Assembly: GCA_902612005.1 (NCBI GenBank)
Contig: CACMCA010000006.1
Location: 1 to 64,000 of the forward strand
DNA: 64,000 nt
Direction of reading: 5' to 3'
DNA from: an uncultured Prochlorococcus sp.
GTDB lineage: Bacteria; Cyanobacteriota; Cyanobacteriia; PCC-6307; Cyanobiaceae
Position 1 is the first letter of the stretch. Every line of letters starts with the position of its first letter. Positions 47,773 to 57,506 of the stretch are shown here, in pieces. A program made the translations under genes and the position numbers. The notes under the pieces were generated by a model. It did no database searches, was not told the origin of the DNA, and saw nothing but the letters and a program-made list of their open reading frames with translations.

Positions 47773-49143
47773 CTAAGCTGCTTCGAGTTTTGAAAGATTT
47801 TCAGATTTAGTTTCAATTTTATATTCATGCTCCTTAAGAGTAGTTTTACTGATCTCTCTAATTATTTTTACACCTAAATTTTTTAGTTTTAATTCAAAAT
47901 TTTCATAACCTCTATCTAAATGTTCTAATCCATAGACCTTACTACTACCTTTTGCGATGATTCCTGCAATTATTAATGCAGCTGATGATCTTAAATCTGA
48001 GCCAACTAGATTCATCCCATTAATTGTTTCAACACCTTTGATGTGAGCTACGTTTTTGTTCAGTTTTATACGGGCGCCCATTTCATTAAGTAAATAAATA
48101 TGATTCATTCTGTTTTCGAAAATTGTTTCAGTTATCTTTGATTCACCATTTGCGATTGTCATAAGAGTTGTAAATGGTGCCTGCAAATCAGTAGGAAAGC
48201 CTGGGAAAGGAGCTGTTTCTATGTCTACTCCTTTAATCTCTTTACTCTTGATAGAAATCGAATTACCTTTAATCGTAATTTTACTCCCACTCTCTTGAAG
48301 CTTATTAGTAACAGCTTCAAGATGATGAGGGATTACTGGAGAAATTGTTATTGAAGAGGAAGTTGCAGCTGCAGCTATTAGAAAAGTTCCAGCTTCTATT
48401 CGGTCTGGAATTACTTTATGTGTACATCCGCTAAGCTTATTAACACCATCAATAATAATTGTTTCTTTACCAGAGTCATAAATTTTTGCCCCCATTTTAT
48501 TAAGCATTTGGCATAAATCTTGAACTTCAGGCTCTCTAGCAGCATTTTCAATAGTAGTTCTTCCTTTGGCTAAAGATGCTGCCATTATTAAAGTTTCAGT
48601 CGCACCTACACTTGGACAATTTAATTTAATATGAGTGCCATGAAGTCTATTTTTGTTTCCCTTTGTTTTTGCCTTGACAATTCCCTCTTTAATAATAATG
48701 TCTGCTCCTAATGCGATTAGTCCATTAATGTGCTCGTCTATTGGCCTTGAACCAATATTGCATCCACCGGGTAACGGTACTTGAGCTTCTCCAAATCTAG
48801 TTAATAGCGCACCTATACAAAAGAAACTGGCTCTTAATCCTTTAACAAGTTCATATGGAAGTTCTTTAATCGAAATAGTTGTTGGATCAATTTCTAGTTG
48901 GTTGTTTTCACGAACTAAATTCACTCCTAAATTCTTTAGGATATTCCCCATCTTTTCAATATCAGTAAGAAAAGGTACATTTTCAAGAATTATTTTTTCA
49001 TTAGTTAGCAATGATGAGGCTAATAAAACTAATGCGGAATTCTTCGCACCACTTATTTCAACATTTCCATTTAACTTGCCTTGGCCAAGAATCTTTAAAT
49101 TTTGCGATTTAAGATATGACTTCGTTTTGCTTCCGCAAATCAT
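47773..49143 (-). CDS. murA: UDP-N-acetylglucosamine 1-carboxyvinyltransferase
   Basis: MurA performs the first committed step of peptidoglycan synthesis with PEP. The 456-residue product shows NGNVEISGAKNSALVLLASS and LPGGCNIGSRPIDEHINGL, in which the Cys is the fosfomycin-binding residue. GFPTDLQAPFTTLMTIANG follows. The N-terminal 15 residues before LKILGQGKLNG are extra and poorly conserved. Confidence 0.95.
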   Translation of the reverse strand: MICGSKTKSYLKSQNLKILGQGKLNGNVEISGAKNSALVLLASSLLTNEKIILENVPFLTDIEKMGNILKNLGVNLVRENNQLEIDPTTISIKELPYELVKGLRASFFCIGALLTRFGEAQVPLPGGCNIGSRPIDEHINGLIALGADIIIKEGIVKAKTKGNKNRLHGTHIKLNCPSVGATETLIMAASLAKGRTTIENAAREPEVQDLCQMLNKMGAKIYDSGKETIIIDGVNKLSGCTHKVIPDRIEAGTFLIAAAATSSSITISPVIPHHLEAVTNKLQESGSKITIKGNSISIKSKEIKGVDIETAPFPGFPTDLQAPFTTLMTIANGESKITETIFENRMNHIYLLNEMGARIKLNKNVAHIKGVETINGMNLVGSDLRSSAALIIAGIIAKGSSKVYGLEHLDRGYENFELKLKNLGVKIIREISKTTLKEHEYKIETKSENLSKLEAA

Positions 49144-49300
49144 TAAGACTCAGTTTATTAGGTTCATCATGACAAACTAATAATATTAAGTCCACCCTAT
49201 GTAACGTCATGAATATTAATTAAAAGTGAAAATATATTTTTTTAATTTCTTGGGGAATAAAAATTTAATAAATAATTGATCAAAATATTTATGTAATTAA

Positions 49301-50176
49301 AATATAATTGATAACAAATTTTTCAAACTACTCATAGAAAATACTTTTTTAAAAATAACTAGTAAAAACAATAATCTAGTTAAAAGATTTAGATCATTTA
49401 AAAGAGGATCATCTCCAAAAGATCAAGATTTTTTTTGCATAGAGGGTACGCATCTCATTGAAGAATTGCTGAAGTCTGGAAAAAATCCATCTAAAATTTT
49501 AGTTACAGAAAAATGGCTAAGAAAAAATCAAAATCTAACCAAAAAATTTCATCAGTCATTAATAAATATTGTCTCAGAGGAAGTCTTGGCATCTGCAATT
49601 TCAACAATTAATCCAGATGGGATAGCAGCTTTAGTAGAGATTTCAGCGATACCTAATTATCAATTTAATATAAAAGATGATTTTGTTCTTGTTCTCGACA
49701 GGATTCAAGATCCTGGGAATATGGGTAATCTATTTAGAACTGCTTTAGCTGCGGGTGTTGATGCAATTTTTTTAGCTGGAGGTGCGCACCCATTAGGTCA
49801 AAAGGTATTAAGAGCATCCTCAGGTGCAGTTTTTCATCTGCCATTTTTAAGATTTGATGGAATTGAAGAAGAAATATTAAATTCTTTACTTAAGTCTTTG
49901 TCTGAATTATCAAATGTAGGATTTAAGATTTTCTCTACTAGTAGCCATAATGAAAGTTCAAAAAAACCTTCAAAACCTTACTGGGAAGTTGATTGGTCTA
50001 GACGTACCGCATTAATTTTGGGTAATGAAGGTCAAGGTATTCATAAAAAAATTCAAGAAGCTTTTAATGAAACAATTACAATTCCGCATAGTGAGCTTGT
50101 AGAATCATTGAATGTGGCTTGTGTTGCAGTTCCGTTATTACTAGAACGAAAAAGAGTCGCATACACCTCTAAATAA
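49301..50176 (+). CDS. SpoU/TrmH-family RNA 2'-O-methyltransferase, start codon unclear
   Basis: The C-terminal domain has the trefoil-knot motifs LDRIQDPGNMGNLFRTALAAG, LILGNEGQGI and IPHSELVESLNVACVAVPLLL. The first usual start is TTG at 49466 (236 residues), but the frame is open back to 49301 and encodes a good family N-terminus (LVKRFRSFKRG, then FFCIEGTHLIEELL). No ATG, GTG or TTG occurs in that stretch, only ATT and ATA codons (for example ATT at 49307). Either a near-cognate start is used or a base is wrong. The RNA target is unknown. Confidence 0.8.
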   Translation, partial: NIIDNKFFKLLIENTFLKITSKNNNLVKRFRSFKRGSSPKDQDFFCIEGTHLIEELLKSGKNPSKILVTEKWLRKNQNLTKKFHQSLINIVSEEVLASAISTINPDGIAALVEISAIPNYQFNIKDDFVLVLDRIQDPGNMGNLFRTALAAGVDAIFLAGGAHPLGQKVLRASSGAVFHLPFLRFDGIEEEILNSLLKSLSELSNVGFKIFSTSSHNESSKKPSKPYWEVDWSRRTALILGNEGQGIHKKIQEAFNETITIPHSELVESLNVACVAVPLLLERKRVAYTSK

Positions 50177-50187
50177 ATAAATAAAAA

Positions 50188-51633
50188 GTGACTGATTCAA
50201 GTTTTGATTTTGATTTAATCGTAATAGGAGCAGGATATGGAGGTTTTGATGCCGCTAAACATGCTGCTGGTAAGGGACTGAAAGTCGCAATAGTAGAATC
50301 TTCTGATATGGGAGGCACTTGTGTTAACAAGGGTTGTGTTCCATCTAAAGCTCTTTTGGCTGCAAGTGGAAAAGTTAGAGAAATAGCTGATTATGAACAT
50401 TTAGCTAAATTTGGTATACATGCTTCACCAGTAAGGTTCGAGAGATCAAAAATTGCAGATCATGCAAATAATTTAGTTTTAAATGTTAGAGAAAATTTAA
50501 CAAAAACTCTTAAAAGGAGTGGAGTTGAAATTATTTTGGGTATTGGAAGAATTGAAGGAAATCAAAAAGTTGGTGTAAGAGATAAAAACGGAATTGATAA
50601 AATTTTCACTTGTAAGAATATTGTTATCGCAACAGGCTCTTCTCCTTTTGTGCCCCGTGGAATAACTTTGGACAATAAGACCGTATTTACTAGTGATGAT
50701 GCGGTTAAACTTGAGTGGCTTCCAAGATGGATAGCAATTATTGGAAGCGGATATATAGGACTAGAATTTGCTGATGTTTATACCGCACTTGGTTGTGAAG
50801 TTACTATGATCGAGGCTTTGGAGAATATTATGCCAACATTTGATCCAGATATCACTAAAATTGCTAAGAAGAACCTTATTCAAGCAAGAGATATAGACAC
50901 AAAATCAAATGTCTTTGCGACAAAAATAATACCCGGATGCCCTGTAAAAATAGAACTGACAGATGCAACATCTAAGGAAGTTGTAGAAACATTAGAAGTT
51001 GACGCTGTACTAGTTGCAACTGGCAGAAGTCCTAATAGTCATAACTTAAATCTTGAGTCGGTTGGTATCGAAACAGTAAAAGGTTTCATTCCTGTAGATG
51101 ATCAAATGAGAGTTAAGAATGGTGATGAAATAATACCTAACATTTGGGCTGTTGGAGATGTGACGGGCAAATTAATGCTTGCCCATACAGCTGCAGCCCA
51201 GGGTACTATTGCTGTTGATAATATTTGCGGTGGTAATGTCGAAATTAACTACAAAAGTATCCCCGCAGCAACCTTTACTCACCCAGAGATAAGTTCAGTT
51301 GGTCTCTCTGAAGTTGAAGCTAAAGAGATATCTGCAAAAGAAAATTTTAATTTGGGAGTTGTCAAAAGTTTCTTTAAGGCTAATTCAAAAGCATTGGCTG
51401 AATTGGAGAGTGATGGATTGCTAAAGTTGATTTTCAATAAAGATAATGGGAAAGTATTAGGTGCTCATATTTTTGGTTTGCATGCAGCTGATTTAATTCA
51501 AGAAATTTCGAACGCTATTTCAAGAAACCAAGATGTAATTGAATTATCTAAAGAAGTTCATACTCATCCTACTCTTAGTGAAGTAGTTGAGGTCGCTTAT
51601 AAACAAGCGGCCTCTCAAATAAATAAGATCTAA
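50188..51633 (+). CDS. lpd: dihydrolipoamide dehydrogenase
   Basis: Lpd is the E3 flavoprotein of 2-oxoacid dehydrogenase complexes and, with P-, H- and T-proteins, of glycine cleavage. The 481-residue product has the FAD fold [15 protein letters not shown] and the redox disulfide [14 protein letters not shown]. The NAD fold is [15 protein letters not shown], and the C-terminal active-site His-Glu pair lies in HTHPTLSEV. The start is GTG at 50188. trpC follows after 5 nt; pdhA, its likely partner, is encoded at 60 kb. Confidence 0.95.
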   Translation: MTDSSFDFDLIVIGAGYGGFDAAKHAAGKGLKVAIVESSDMGGTCVNKGCVPSKALLAASGKVREIADYEHLAKFGIHASPVRFERSKIADHANNLVLNVRENLTKTLKRSGVEIILGIGRIEGNQKVGVRDKNGIDKIFTCKNIVIATGSSPFVPRGITLDNKTVFTSDDAVKLEWLPRWIAIIGSGYIGLEFADVYTALGCEVTMIEALENIMPTFDPDITKIAKKNLIQARDIDTKSNVFATKIIPGCPVKIELTDATSKEVVETLEVDAVLVATGRSPNSHNLNLESVGIETVKGFIPVDDQMRVKNGDEIIPNIWAVGDVTGKLMLAHTAAAQGTIAVDNICGGNVEINYKSIPAATFTHPEISSVGLSEVEAKEISAKENFNLGVVKSFFKANSKALAELESDGLLKLIFNKDNGKVLGAHIFGLHAADLIQEISNAISRNQDVIELSKEVHTHPTLSEVVEVAYKQAASQINKI

Positions 51634-51638
51634 AATTA

Positions 51639-52526
51639 ATGGAGATAAGACGCAGGCCACCAAATCCAACAGTAAGGGTAGAAAATTTAGAATATGCTGT
51701 ACCTCATAGAGAAGCACAAGCAAAAAATATTCTGGAAGAAATTGTATGGCACAAGGATATTGAAATTAAGAATTTTAAAAAAATAGTCTCTTTAGAAGAT
51801 CTCATCAAAAAGATTGAAAAACTTCATACTCCCAAAGATTTTTATAAAAATATTTTGGAGTCAAAAATAAAACCAGGACTTATTGCTGAAATAAAAAAAG
51901 CTAGTCCGAGTAAAGGAGTTATTAGAAAAGATTTTAACCCTGAAAACATAGCAATTTGTTATGAAGGATTAGGTGCATCATGTATCTCAGTACTTACCGA
52001 TAAAAGGTTTTTTCAAGGTAGTTATGAAATACTCGAAACTGTAAGGAGATCAACTAATCTCCCTCTACTCTGCAAAGATTTTATTATTTCTGCTTATCAG
52101 ATTTATAAAGCAAGGGTATCTGGTGCTGATGCGATATTATTAATTGCTGCGATTTTAAGTGATGACGATTTAATTTATTTAAAGAAAATAGCTGATAATT
52201 TAAAAATGAGTGTTCTTGTTGAAGTCCATAACTCTAATGAATTAGAGAGGATTCTAAAGTTAAAATCTTTTAATTTGATTGGAATAAATAATAGGGACTT
52301 AAAGACTTTTAAAACGGATTTAAAAACATCAATAGAATTGATGCATACATATGCAGATATATTTTTAAAACAAAATATTATTCCCATAAGTGAATCTGGA
52401 ATTAATTCTGCCGAAGATTTAGAATCGCTTAGATCTATTGGAATCAAGGGAGTATTAATTGGTGAAACTTTTATGAGAGAAACTAATATTGAACAATCGT
52501 TCAACAAATTATTTAACTCAATTTAA
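51639..52526 (+). CDS. trpC: indole-3-glycerol-phosphate synthase
   Basis: TrpC closes the indole ring in tryptophan synthesis. The 295-residue product has the conserved [62 protein letters not shown] and a final [15 protein letters not shown]. The N-terminal 40 residues ([16 protein letters not shown]) are an extension seen in cyanobacterial TrpC. It is probably co-transcribed with lpd. Confidence 0.95.
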   Translation: MEIRRRPPNPTVRVENLEYAVPHREAQAKNILEEIVWHKDIEIKNFKKIVSLEDLIKKIEKLHTPKDFYKNILESKIKPGLIAEIKKASPSKGVIRKDFNPENIAICYEGLGASCISVLTDKRFFQGSYEILETVRRSTNLPLLCKDFIISAYQIYKARVSGADAILLIAAILSDDDLIYLKKIADNLKMSVLVEVHNSNELERILKLKSFNLIGINNRDLKTFKTDLKTSIELMHTYADIFLKQNIIPISESGINSAEDLESLRSIGIKGVLIGETFMRETNIEQSFNKLFNSI

Positions 52527-52581
52527 TCTTGACTTCAAATCGTGCTATAAAATTGAATAAAAAGAGTTGTACCGAATATAT

Positions 52582-53253
52582 ATGCAGACTGTAATTTTAA
52601 CAGGTATAGTTGCAGGATTTGTGCATGTAGTTAGTGGCGCTGATCATCTCATTGCAATGGTACCTGCAGCGATTAATAATCCCCAAAAAGCTCTTAAAAA
52701 TAGTTTTTCATGGGGCTTAGGACACTCTTCGGGTGTTCTCTTGTTAGCTTTTATAGCAATTTTTATTAAGGATATTACGCCATTAAACAAATTTTCTAAC
52801 ATTGCCGAATTCCTAGTTGGAATTTCTCTTCTAATTGTTGGAGTATTTGCTATAAAAAATTCTTTTCAATTAAGTATCCACTCGCATTCCCATAAGCATG
52901 AGAATGGAATTGCCCATCGTCACTTTCATTTTCATGTTAAGGAACAAAAAAATAATAATAAGCATTCACATGCTTTGACAGGTTTAGGCTTGCTACACGG
53001 TATAGCTGGAGGTTCTCATTTTCTTGCAGTTCTTCCTGCTTTAGCACTACCTTTAACAAGCGCTTGCTTATATTTGATTTCATATTTAATTGGTTCACTA
53101 ATAAGTATGAATCTTTTTACTTGTTTAATATCTTTTACCACCTTTAAAGCAAGTCAAAAATTTATTAAAAGATTAATAGCTGTAGCAGGAGGGCTTTCCT
53201 TTTCTTTGGGATTATTTTGGATTCAAAGAAGTGCTTCTGTTTTTTTGAATTAA
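52582..53253 (+). CDS. NicO-type nickel/cobalt transporter
   Basis: A six-span membrane protein of 223 residues from the ATG at 52582; a TTG at 52567 would add five residues. The first helix has HVVSGADHLIAM, similar to the metal-binding HX4DH motif of nickel transporters, and the fifth region has LLHGIAGGSHFLA. The central loop is His-rich (HSHSHKHENG and HRHFHFHV). The 3' end overlaps the convergent sodX by 42 nt, and sodN lies beyond. This placement supports nickel supply for Ni-SOD. Confidence 0.85.
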   Translation: MQTVILTGIVAGFVHVVSGADHLIAMVPAAINNPQKALKNSFSWGLGHSSGVLLLAFIAIFIKDITPLNKFSNIAEFLVGISLLIVGVFAIKNSFQLSIHSHSHKHENGIAHRHFHFHVKEQKNNNKHSHALTGLGLLHGIAGGSHFLAVLPALALPLTSACLYLISYLIGSLISMNLFTCLISFTTFKASQKFIKRLIAVAGGLSFSLGLFWIQRSASVFLN

Positions 53254-53607
53254 AAAATTTTTTAATTGAGGAATAATTAATTTAGAAGTGACAATTCCAA
53301 TTATTTTTTCGTTATTGATTAATCCAAATTTATTACTATCTTCGCTAAATTCAATATTGTCACCAATAACCTCAATATTATTTTGATTTACTGAATTTAT
53401 CCTTTTTATTAGGTTTTTATTTTTAAGTGGATGATTAAAAATAACTATTTGTTGCTTTTTAAGTATGGATTTATTCTTTTTATATTTTTTAAAAAATACA
53501 ATATCTCCTTCCTTTAGGTAAGGTAACATCGATTCACCATTAATAATGGCAGTTTTTCTTAAACCTAAAAAAAATAAAATAAAATCAAAAAAGCTTTTGA
53601 AAATAAT
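53212..53607 (-). CDS. sodX: Ni-SOD maturation signal-peptidase-like protease, non-standard start
   Basis: SodX is an S26-type peptidase thought to cut the N-terminal extension from Ni-SOD. The first ATG (53529) would remove the catalytic serine, which lies just upstream in INGESMLPYL (Ser codon at 53532). The Lys is in LIKRINSV. The frame is open back to 53616 and encodes a hydrophobic segment (FFDFILFFLGL) before the serine, as expected. No ATG, GTG or TTG is present there; ATT at 53607 or 53604 is the likely start. It lies directly downstream of sodN and overlaps the nickel transporter end. Confidence 0.8.
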   Translation of the reverse strand: MIFKSFFDFILFFLGLRKTAIINGESMLPYLKEGDIVFFKKYKKNKSILKKQQIVIFNHPLKNKNLIKRINSVNQNNIEVIGDNIEFSEDSNKFGLINNEKIIGIVTSKLIIPQLKNFLIQKNRSTSLNPK

Positions 53608-53612
53608 TCTGG

Positions 53613-54086
53613 TTAACTAGCTTTTACAAAAGCGTCTGATCTTCCTTTTGAAGCCCAGAAAATACTATGAATCTTTTCTACATAACTCATGAGTTCTTCA
53701 GCTTGAGCTAAATCAACATTAACTTTGCATGCACTGCATAATTTAGCCGCCTTCCAGATGGTTTCATGTAAGTCTGGATAAGTTTCTAAATGAACTGGTT
53801 TAAAGTAATCTGTCCATAAAATTAGAATTTCTTTCTTTGTTTCTTTTGCTTGCTCTTCTTTAACGGCAACATATCTAGAAAATGTATTACTGTATGCAGC
53901 CCACTCTGCTGAATCAGTGCTAGAAGGAGCTTCTAATGCAATAAGTTTTTTTGTCATTGATAAAACTGCTTCAGCGGCAACTCTCGTAGATGCTGGGTCG
54001 TAAACACCACAAGGACCGTCACAGTGAGCATCGACAGTCATTGGGGATTTTTTATTTAGAAAAGAATTGATGAATTTACTTAGCAT
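53613..54086 (-). CDS. sodN: nickel-containing superoxide dismutase
   Basis: Ni-SOD dismutates superoxide in the cytoplasm. The nickel hook HCDGPCGVYDP starts at residue 21; after removal of the 20-residue leader (ending MTVDA), His1, Cys2 and Cys6 bind nickel. The rest is the helical bundle with FSRYVAVKEEQAKETKKE and a typical WTDYFKP segment. Total length 157 residues. Prochlorococcus uses this instead of iron SOD. sodX lies immediately downstream. Confidence 0.97.
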   Translation of the reverse strand: MLSKFINSFLNKKSPMTVDAHCDGPCGVYDPASTRVAAEAVLSMTKKLIALEAPSSTDSAEWAAYSNTFSRYVAVKEEQAKETKKEILILWTDYFKPVHLETYPDLHETIWKAAKLCSACKVNVDLAQAEELMSYVEKIHSIFWASKGRSDAFVKAS

Positions 54087-54164
54087 TTCAAATATTTTGT
54101 GTTGTATATATATTACTTGGAGATTAACTAAATTGAAAAGTTTTAGATATTTTTCTTACTTAAT

Positions 54165-54737
54165 TTAATTGACTTTTAATAATTCAACTTCAAATATTAA
54201 AGTTGCATTAGCAGGTATTACATTTCCTGCTCCTCTCGATCCGTATCCAAGTTCCGGAGGTATTGTCAATTTTCTTTTACCTCCAACCTTCATGCCTGCT
54301 ACGCCTTCATCCCAACCTTTTATTACTCGTCCAGCACCCAAGGGAAAGCTGAATGGAGCTCTTCCTATACTGGTATCAAATTGTGTCCCGTCTTCTAAAG
54401 TTCCTGTGTAATTTACAGTAACTGTTTGCCCAGCACTAGCTTCATCTCCTTCCCCATTTATAATATCTGCAATAATTAGACCACTTTCTGTAGTCCTTGA
54501 ATTGCTGTCTGATGGTGTTTCTTCTGCCATAGCGAAAAGTATAGGATTTGGATCTGATGGGTCTAGTTCAAATAAATTATTATTTGAAATATTTGATGAT
54601 TTTGCAATAGGCTGTTGTTGAATTAATTGATTTTCTGATTCAGCGGCATTAACAACTTGAGGTGAATTAAATTGACTGAAAATAGTTAATGAAACACAAA
54701 AAACAAAAACTGCAAAACTGATAAAGACTTCTTTCAC
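54165..54737 (-). CDS. FKBP-type peptidyl-prolyl isomerase, exported
   Basis: A 190-residue protein with an N-terminal signal or anchor segment (about residues 5-25) and a linker rich in Gln, Ser and Asn. A C-terminal FKBP domain follows, with [18 protein letters not shown], then [22 protein letters not shown] and [16 protein letters not shown]. It should catalyse proline isomerisation in the periplasm or lumen. It lies upstream of sodN on the same strand (78 bp). Confidence 0.93.
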   Translation of the reverse strand: MKEVFISFAVFVFCVSLTIFSQFNSPQVVNAAESENQLIQQQPIAKSSNISNNNLFELDPSDPNPILFAMAEETPSDSNSRTTESGLIIADIINGEGDEASAGQTVTVNYTGTLEDGTQFDTSIGRAPFSFPLGAGRVIKGWDEGVAGMKVGGKRKLTIPPELGYGSRGAGNVIPANATLIFEVELLKVN

Positions 54738-54822
54738 CTAGATTTTGGAAGTTACTAAATCTAATACTACAGAATAAAGGTACAATATATGGGTGATTTT
54801 AAAATTATTTTGAAATTTTAGA

Positions 54823-56310
54823 TTGTTAATCCCAACTCAAGTTAAAAGTTTAAAACAATATTTTTACCCATGTTTAGGTGGCGTCTTAGGAGGAATTTCT
54901 GTTGCAACCCATTTTTGGCTGATTTTTATGCCGATATCATTATTTATTTTATGGAAGGGAAGTGAAAGAAGGACAGCAAATTTTTGTTGGGGTTTTTTCT
55001 TTATCTTGATAAGTCATTCTTGGCTTTATGATCTTCACCCATTAACATGGCTAGGTTTTTCATGGATTACAAGTTTAATAATCACCATTTCAATATTATT
55101 ATTTTGTGCTTTTCTTGGTGGGTTATTAGTTTATTTATGGGGTTTGTTAGTTGAAATTATTCTGTGGAAAGAGGATGTTTTTAAAATGAAAATATTACCT
55201 TTAACCGTAAAAGTATTTTTTTTGTCTTTGACTTGGGGGATTGGTGAATTGATACTTTCTCAAACACCTTTTTTTTGGATAGGTTTAGGCGAGAGTCTTG
55301 TTCCAAGTGATATTTATCTTGCTGGTTTGGCAAGATGGATTGGCGCAAGTGGTTTATGCGTATTACAAATATTGATTGGATTTTGGATATTTTTTAGTCA
55401 CGGTAGATGGAGAAGAAAACTTCATTTTAAAAAAATATTTTTTTTCGGACTTTTTATTATTTTTTTCTTACATCTATTCGGGGGTTTAACAACGCCAATT
55501 AAAAGAAATTATGAATATCCTGTGGCTATTTGGCAAACCAACTTCCCAACAAGAGAAAAATTAAAAATTGATGATGAATTTATTAAAGAAAAACAATCTA
55601 TCGCTCAACAGTATGCTTTAGCCAATCAAGTAAAACTTCTCGTTGCTCCTGAAGGGACTCTAAATAATAATTTTTATTTATCTAAAGGCTTTAAGGTTAA
55701 TACCTTGGCAGGAGGTTTCAGAAATTCTAATAATGGGTTAAGAAGTTCTTTACTCGGATTTCAAATTGGAGATAAATCTTTTACCTCATTTATAGATAAA
55801 AATAGACTTGTTCCATTGGGTGAAAAAATACCTAGATTTCTAGATAGTTTTTCAAGAGGATTATCTGCAGTAGGAGGAATTCAACCAGGCTCTGATTCAA
55901 GATTTTTTGATCCTAAATTTACACAACCTCTAGCAGTGGCTATTTGTTATGAAATTAGTGACGGATTGAAAATAAGAAAGGCTATTAATAGCGGTGCACA
56001 ACTAATAATAAGTGCAGCAAATTTAGATCCCTATCCAATTAAGCTTTATAATCAATTTTTGTCTTTGGCAAGATTGAGAAGTATTGAAAATAAAAAAGAT
56101 AATCTACTTGTATCAAACACTGGTCCTTCGGGTCTAGTTAAAGATGATGGGAAAATAATTCAACTTCTAGATTTAAATGTGGAACAAAATAAAATAGTTT
56201 TCCCTAATTTTTCATCCGACAAGACTTTCTATACAAAATTTGGAGATAAACCTATTTTGTTATTGTTTATATTTTTTATGGGATTAAATTTGTTTTGGAA
56301 AATTAATTAA
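54823..56310 (+). CDS. lnt: apolipoprotein N-acyltransferase
   Basis: Lnt adds the third acyl chain to lipoproteins at the inner membrane. The 495-residue product has about six N-terminal membrane spans and a C-terminal nitrilase-like domain. The catalytic triad segments are [10 protein letters not shown] (Glu), a Lys in the following region, and [11 protein letters not shown] (Cys). The start is TTG at 54823. A last hydrophobic span closes the protein. It overlaps the convergent mnmA by 8 nt. Confidence 0.9.
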   Translation: MLIPTQVKSLKQYFYPCLGGVLGGISVATHFWLIFMPISLFILWKGSERRTANFCWGFFFILISHSWLYDLHPLTWLGFSWITSLIITISILLFCAFLGGLLVYLWGLLVEIILWKEDVFKMKILPLTVKVFFLSLTWGIGELILSQTPFFWIGLGESLVPSDIYLAGLARWIGASGLCVLQILIGFWIFFSHGRWRRKLHFKKIFFFGLFIIFFLHLFGGLTTPIKRNYEYPVAIWQTNFPTREKLKIDDEFIKEKQSIAQQYALANQVKLLVAPEGTLNNNFYLSKGFKVNTLAGGFRNSNNGLRSSLLGFQIGDKSFTSFIDKNRLVPLGEKIPRFLDSFSRGLSAVGGIQPGSDSRFFDPKFTQPLAVAICYEISDGLKIRKAINSGAQLIISAANLDPYPIKLYNQFLSLARLRSIENKKDNLLVSNTGPSGLVKDDGKIIQLLDLNVEQNKIVFPNFSSDKTFYTKFGDKPILLLFIFFMGLNLFWKIN

Positions 56311-57460
56311 TTAATCCACCACCTAATAAAATTTCTCCTTTATAAAAAACTGCAGCTTGTCCAGGTGTTACCGAACTTTGACTTTCTTCAAAAATTAATT
56401 TAAATGTTGTAGTTGGATTATCTAAATTTTTCAAAGGAATTAAAGTTCCTTTTACTGGATGACTTCTATATCTGATTTGTGCTTCTACTTCTATCTCTTG
56501 TTTAGGCTCTTCGATTGAAACCCAATTAACCTTACTAATTATTGCTTCTTTATTAAAAAGATCACTTTTATCTGCTACATAAACTATGTTTTTTACCCTG
56601 TCTAAACTTTTTACATATAAAGGTTCCGGCCAAGCGATGCCCAAACCTTTTCTTTGACCTACTGTAAAGTGCTGAATACCATTGTGTGTTCCTAGTACTT
56701 TCCCATTTAAATGCACAATTTCTCCTTCTTTAGGTTCAATGTGTTTGTCGATAAATCTCTGCATTGATCCATAATGCTCAACTAAACATAAATCTTGACT
56801 TTCTGGTTTTTGAGCAGTTCTAAGTCCTAATCTCAAGGCTTCCTTTCTTGTTTCTTCTTTTTTCATTTCACCAAGAGGAAATTCTAATCTGCTTAGTACT
56901 TCTTGTGAAAGAGAGTAAAGAAAATAACTTTGGTCTTTGTTTTCGTCAGCACCTCTGAGAAGAAGGAATTCCTTAAATACAACGCTCTTGCAATCTAGTG
57001 TTTCAGCAAAAGATGATTTTTTTACCCTTGCGTAATGTCCGGTCGCAATATGAGTAAAGTCTTTTTTGTTTATTGCGTAATTAAGCATCTCTTCAAACTT
57101 CACATTCTTGTTGCACATCGAACATGGTAGTGGAGTGAATCCTTTCTCATAGCTTTCAGTAGTTTTTTTAATTACCTCTCTTTCGAAAATTTCTCTTGAG
57201 TCTATTATTTTATGATTAATTCCCAAATCTTCACAAAGGGCAGCAGCATCTACTAATCCTTCAGAACAACAGGAGCCTTGTCCTTTCATTAGCCAAAGAG
57301 TTAGTCCCTCAACATTCCAGCCTCTTTCTACAAGAAGAGCAGCTGAAAGGGAACTATCCACACCACCAGAAAGACCTACAATAATATTTTTCTTCTTTTT
57401 AGTTTTATCATTAGAAGAAAAAAAGTTCTCTAATTTTTTATCCTTTTGTGTCTTTAACAT
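56303..57460 (-). CDS. mnmA: tRNA 2-thiouridylase MnmA
   Basis: MnmA thiolates U34 of tRNA-Lys, -Glu and -Gln. The 385-residue product has the PP-loop [16 protein letters not shown], the catalytic cysteine in [11 protein letters not shown], and the second in [12 protein letters not shown]. The C-terminal part ends with [22 protein letters not shown] Lys-rich N-terminal segment of about 25 residues precedes the core. It is divergent from nnr (46 bp). Confidence 0.95.
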   Translation of the reverse strand: MLKTQKDKKLENFFSSNDKTKKKKNIIVGLSGGVDSSLSAALLVERGWNVEGLTLWLMKGQGSCCSEGLVDAAALCEDLGINHKIIDSREIFEREVIKKTTESYEKGFTPLPCSMCNKNVKFEEMLNYAINKKDFTHIATGHYARVKKSSFAETLDCKSVVFKEFLLLRGADENKDQSYFLYSLSQEVLSRLEFPLGEMKKEETRKEALRLGLRTAQKPESQDLCLVEHYGSMQRFIDKHIEPKEGEIVHLNGKVLGTHNGIQHFTVGQRKGLGIAWPEPLYVKSLDRVKNIVYVADKSDLFNKEAIISKVNWVSIEEPKQEIEVEAQIRYRSHPVKGTLIPLKNLDNPTTTFKLIFEESQSSVTPGQAAVFYKGEILLGGGLIN

Positions 57461-57506
57461 GGAAGTTTAAATTTTTGAACAGTTCTTCAATTGCTTTGTA
57501 CTCATT

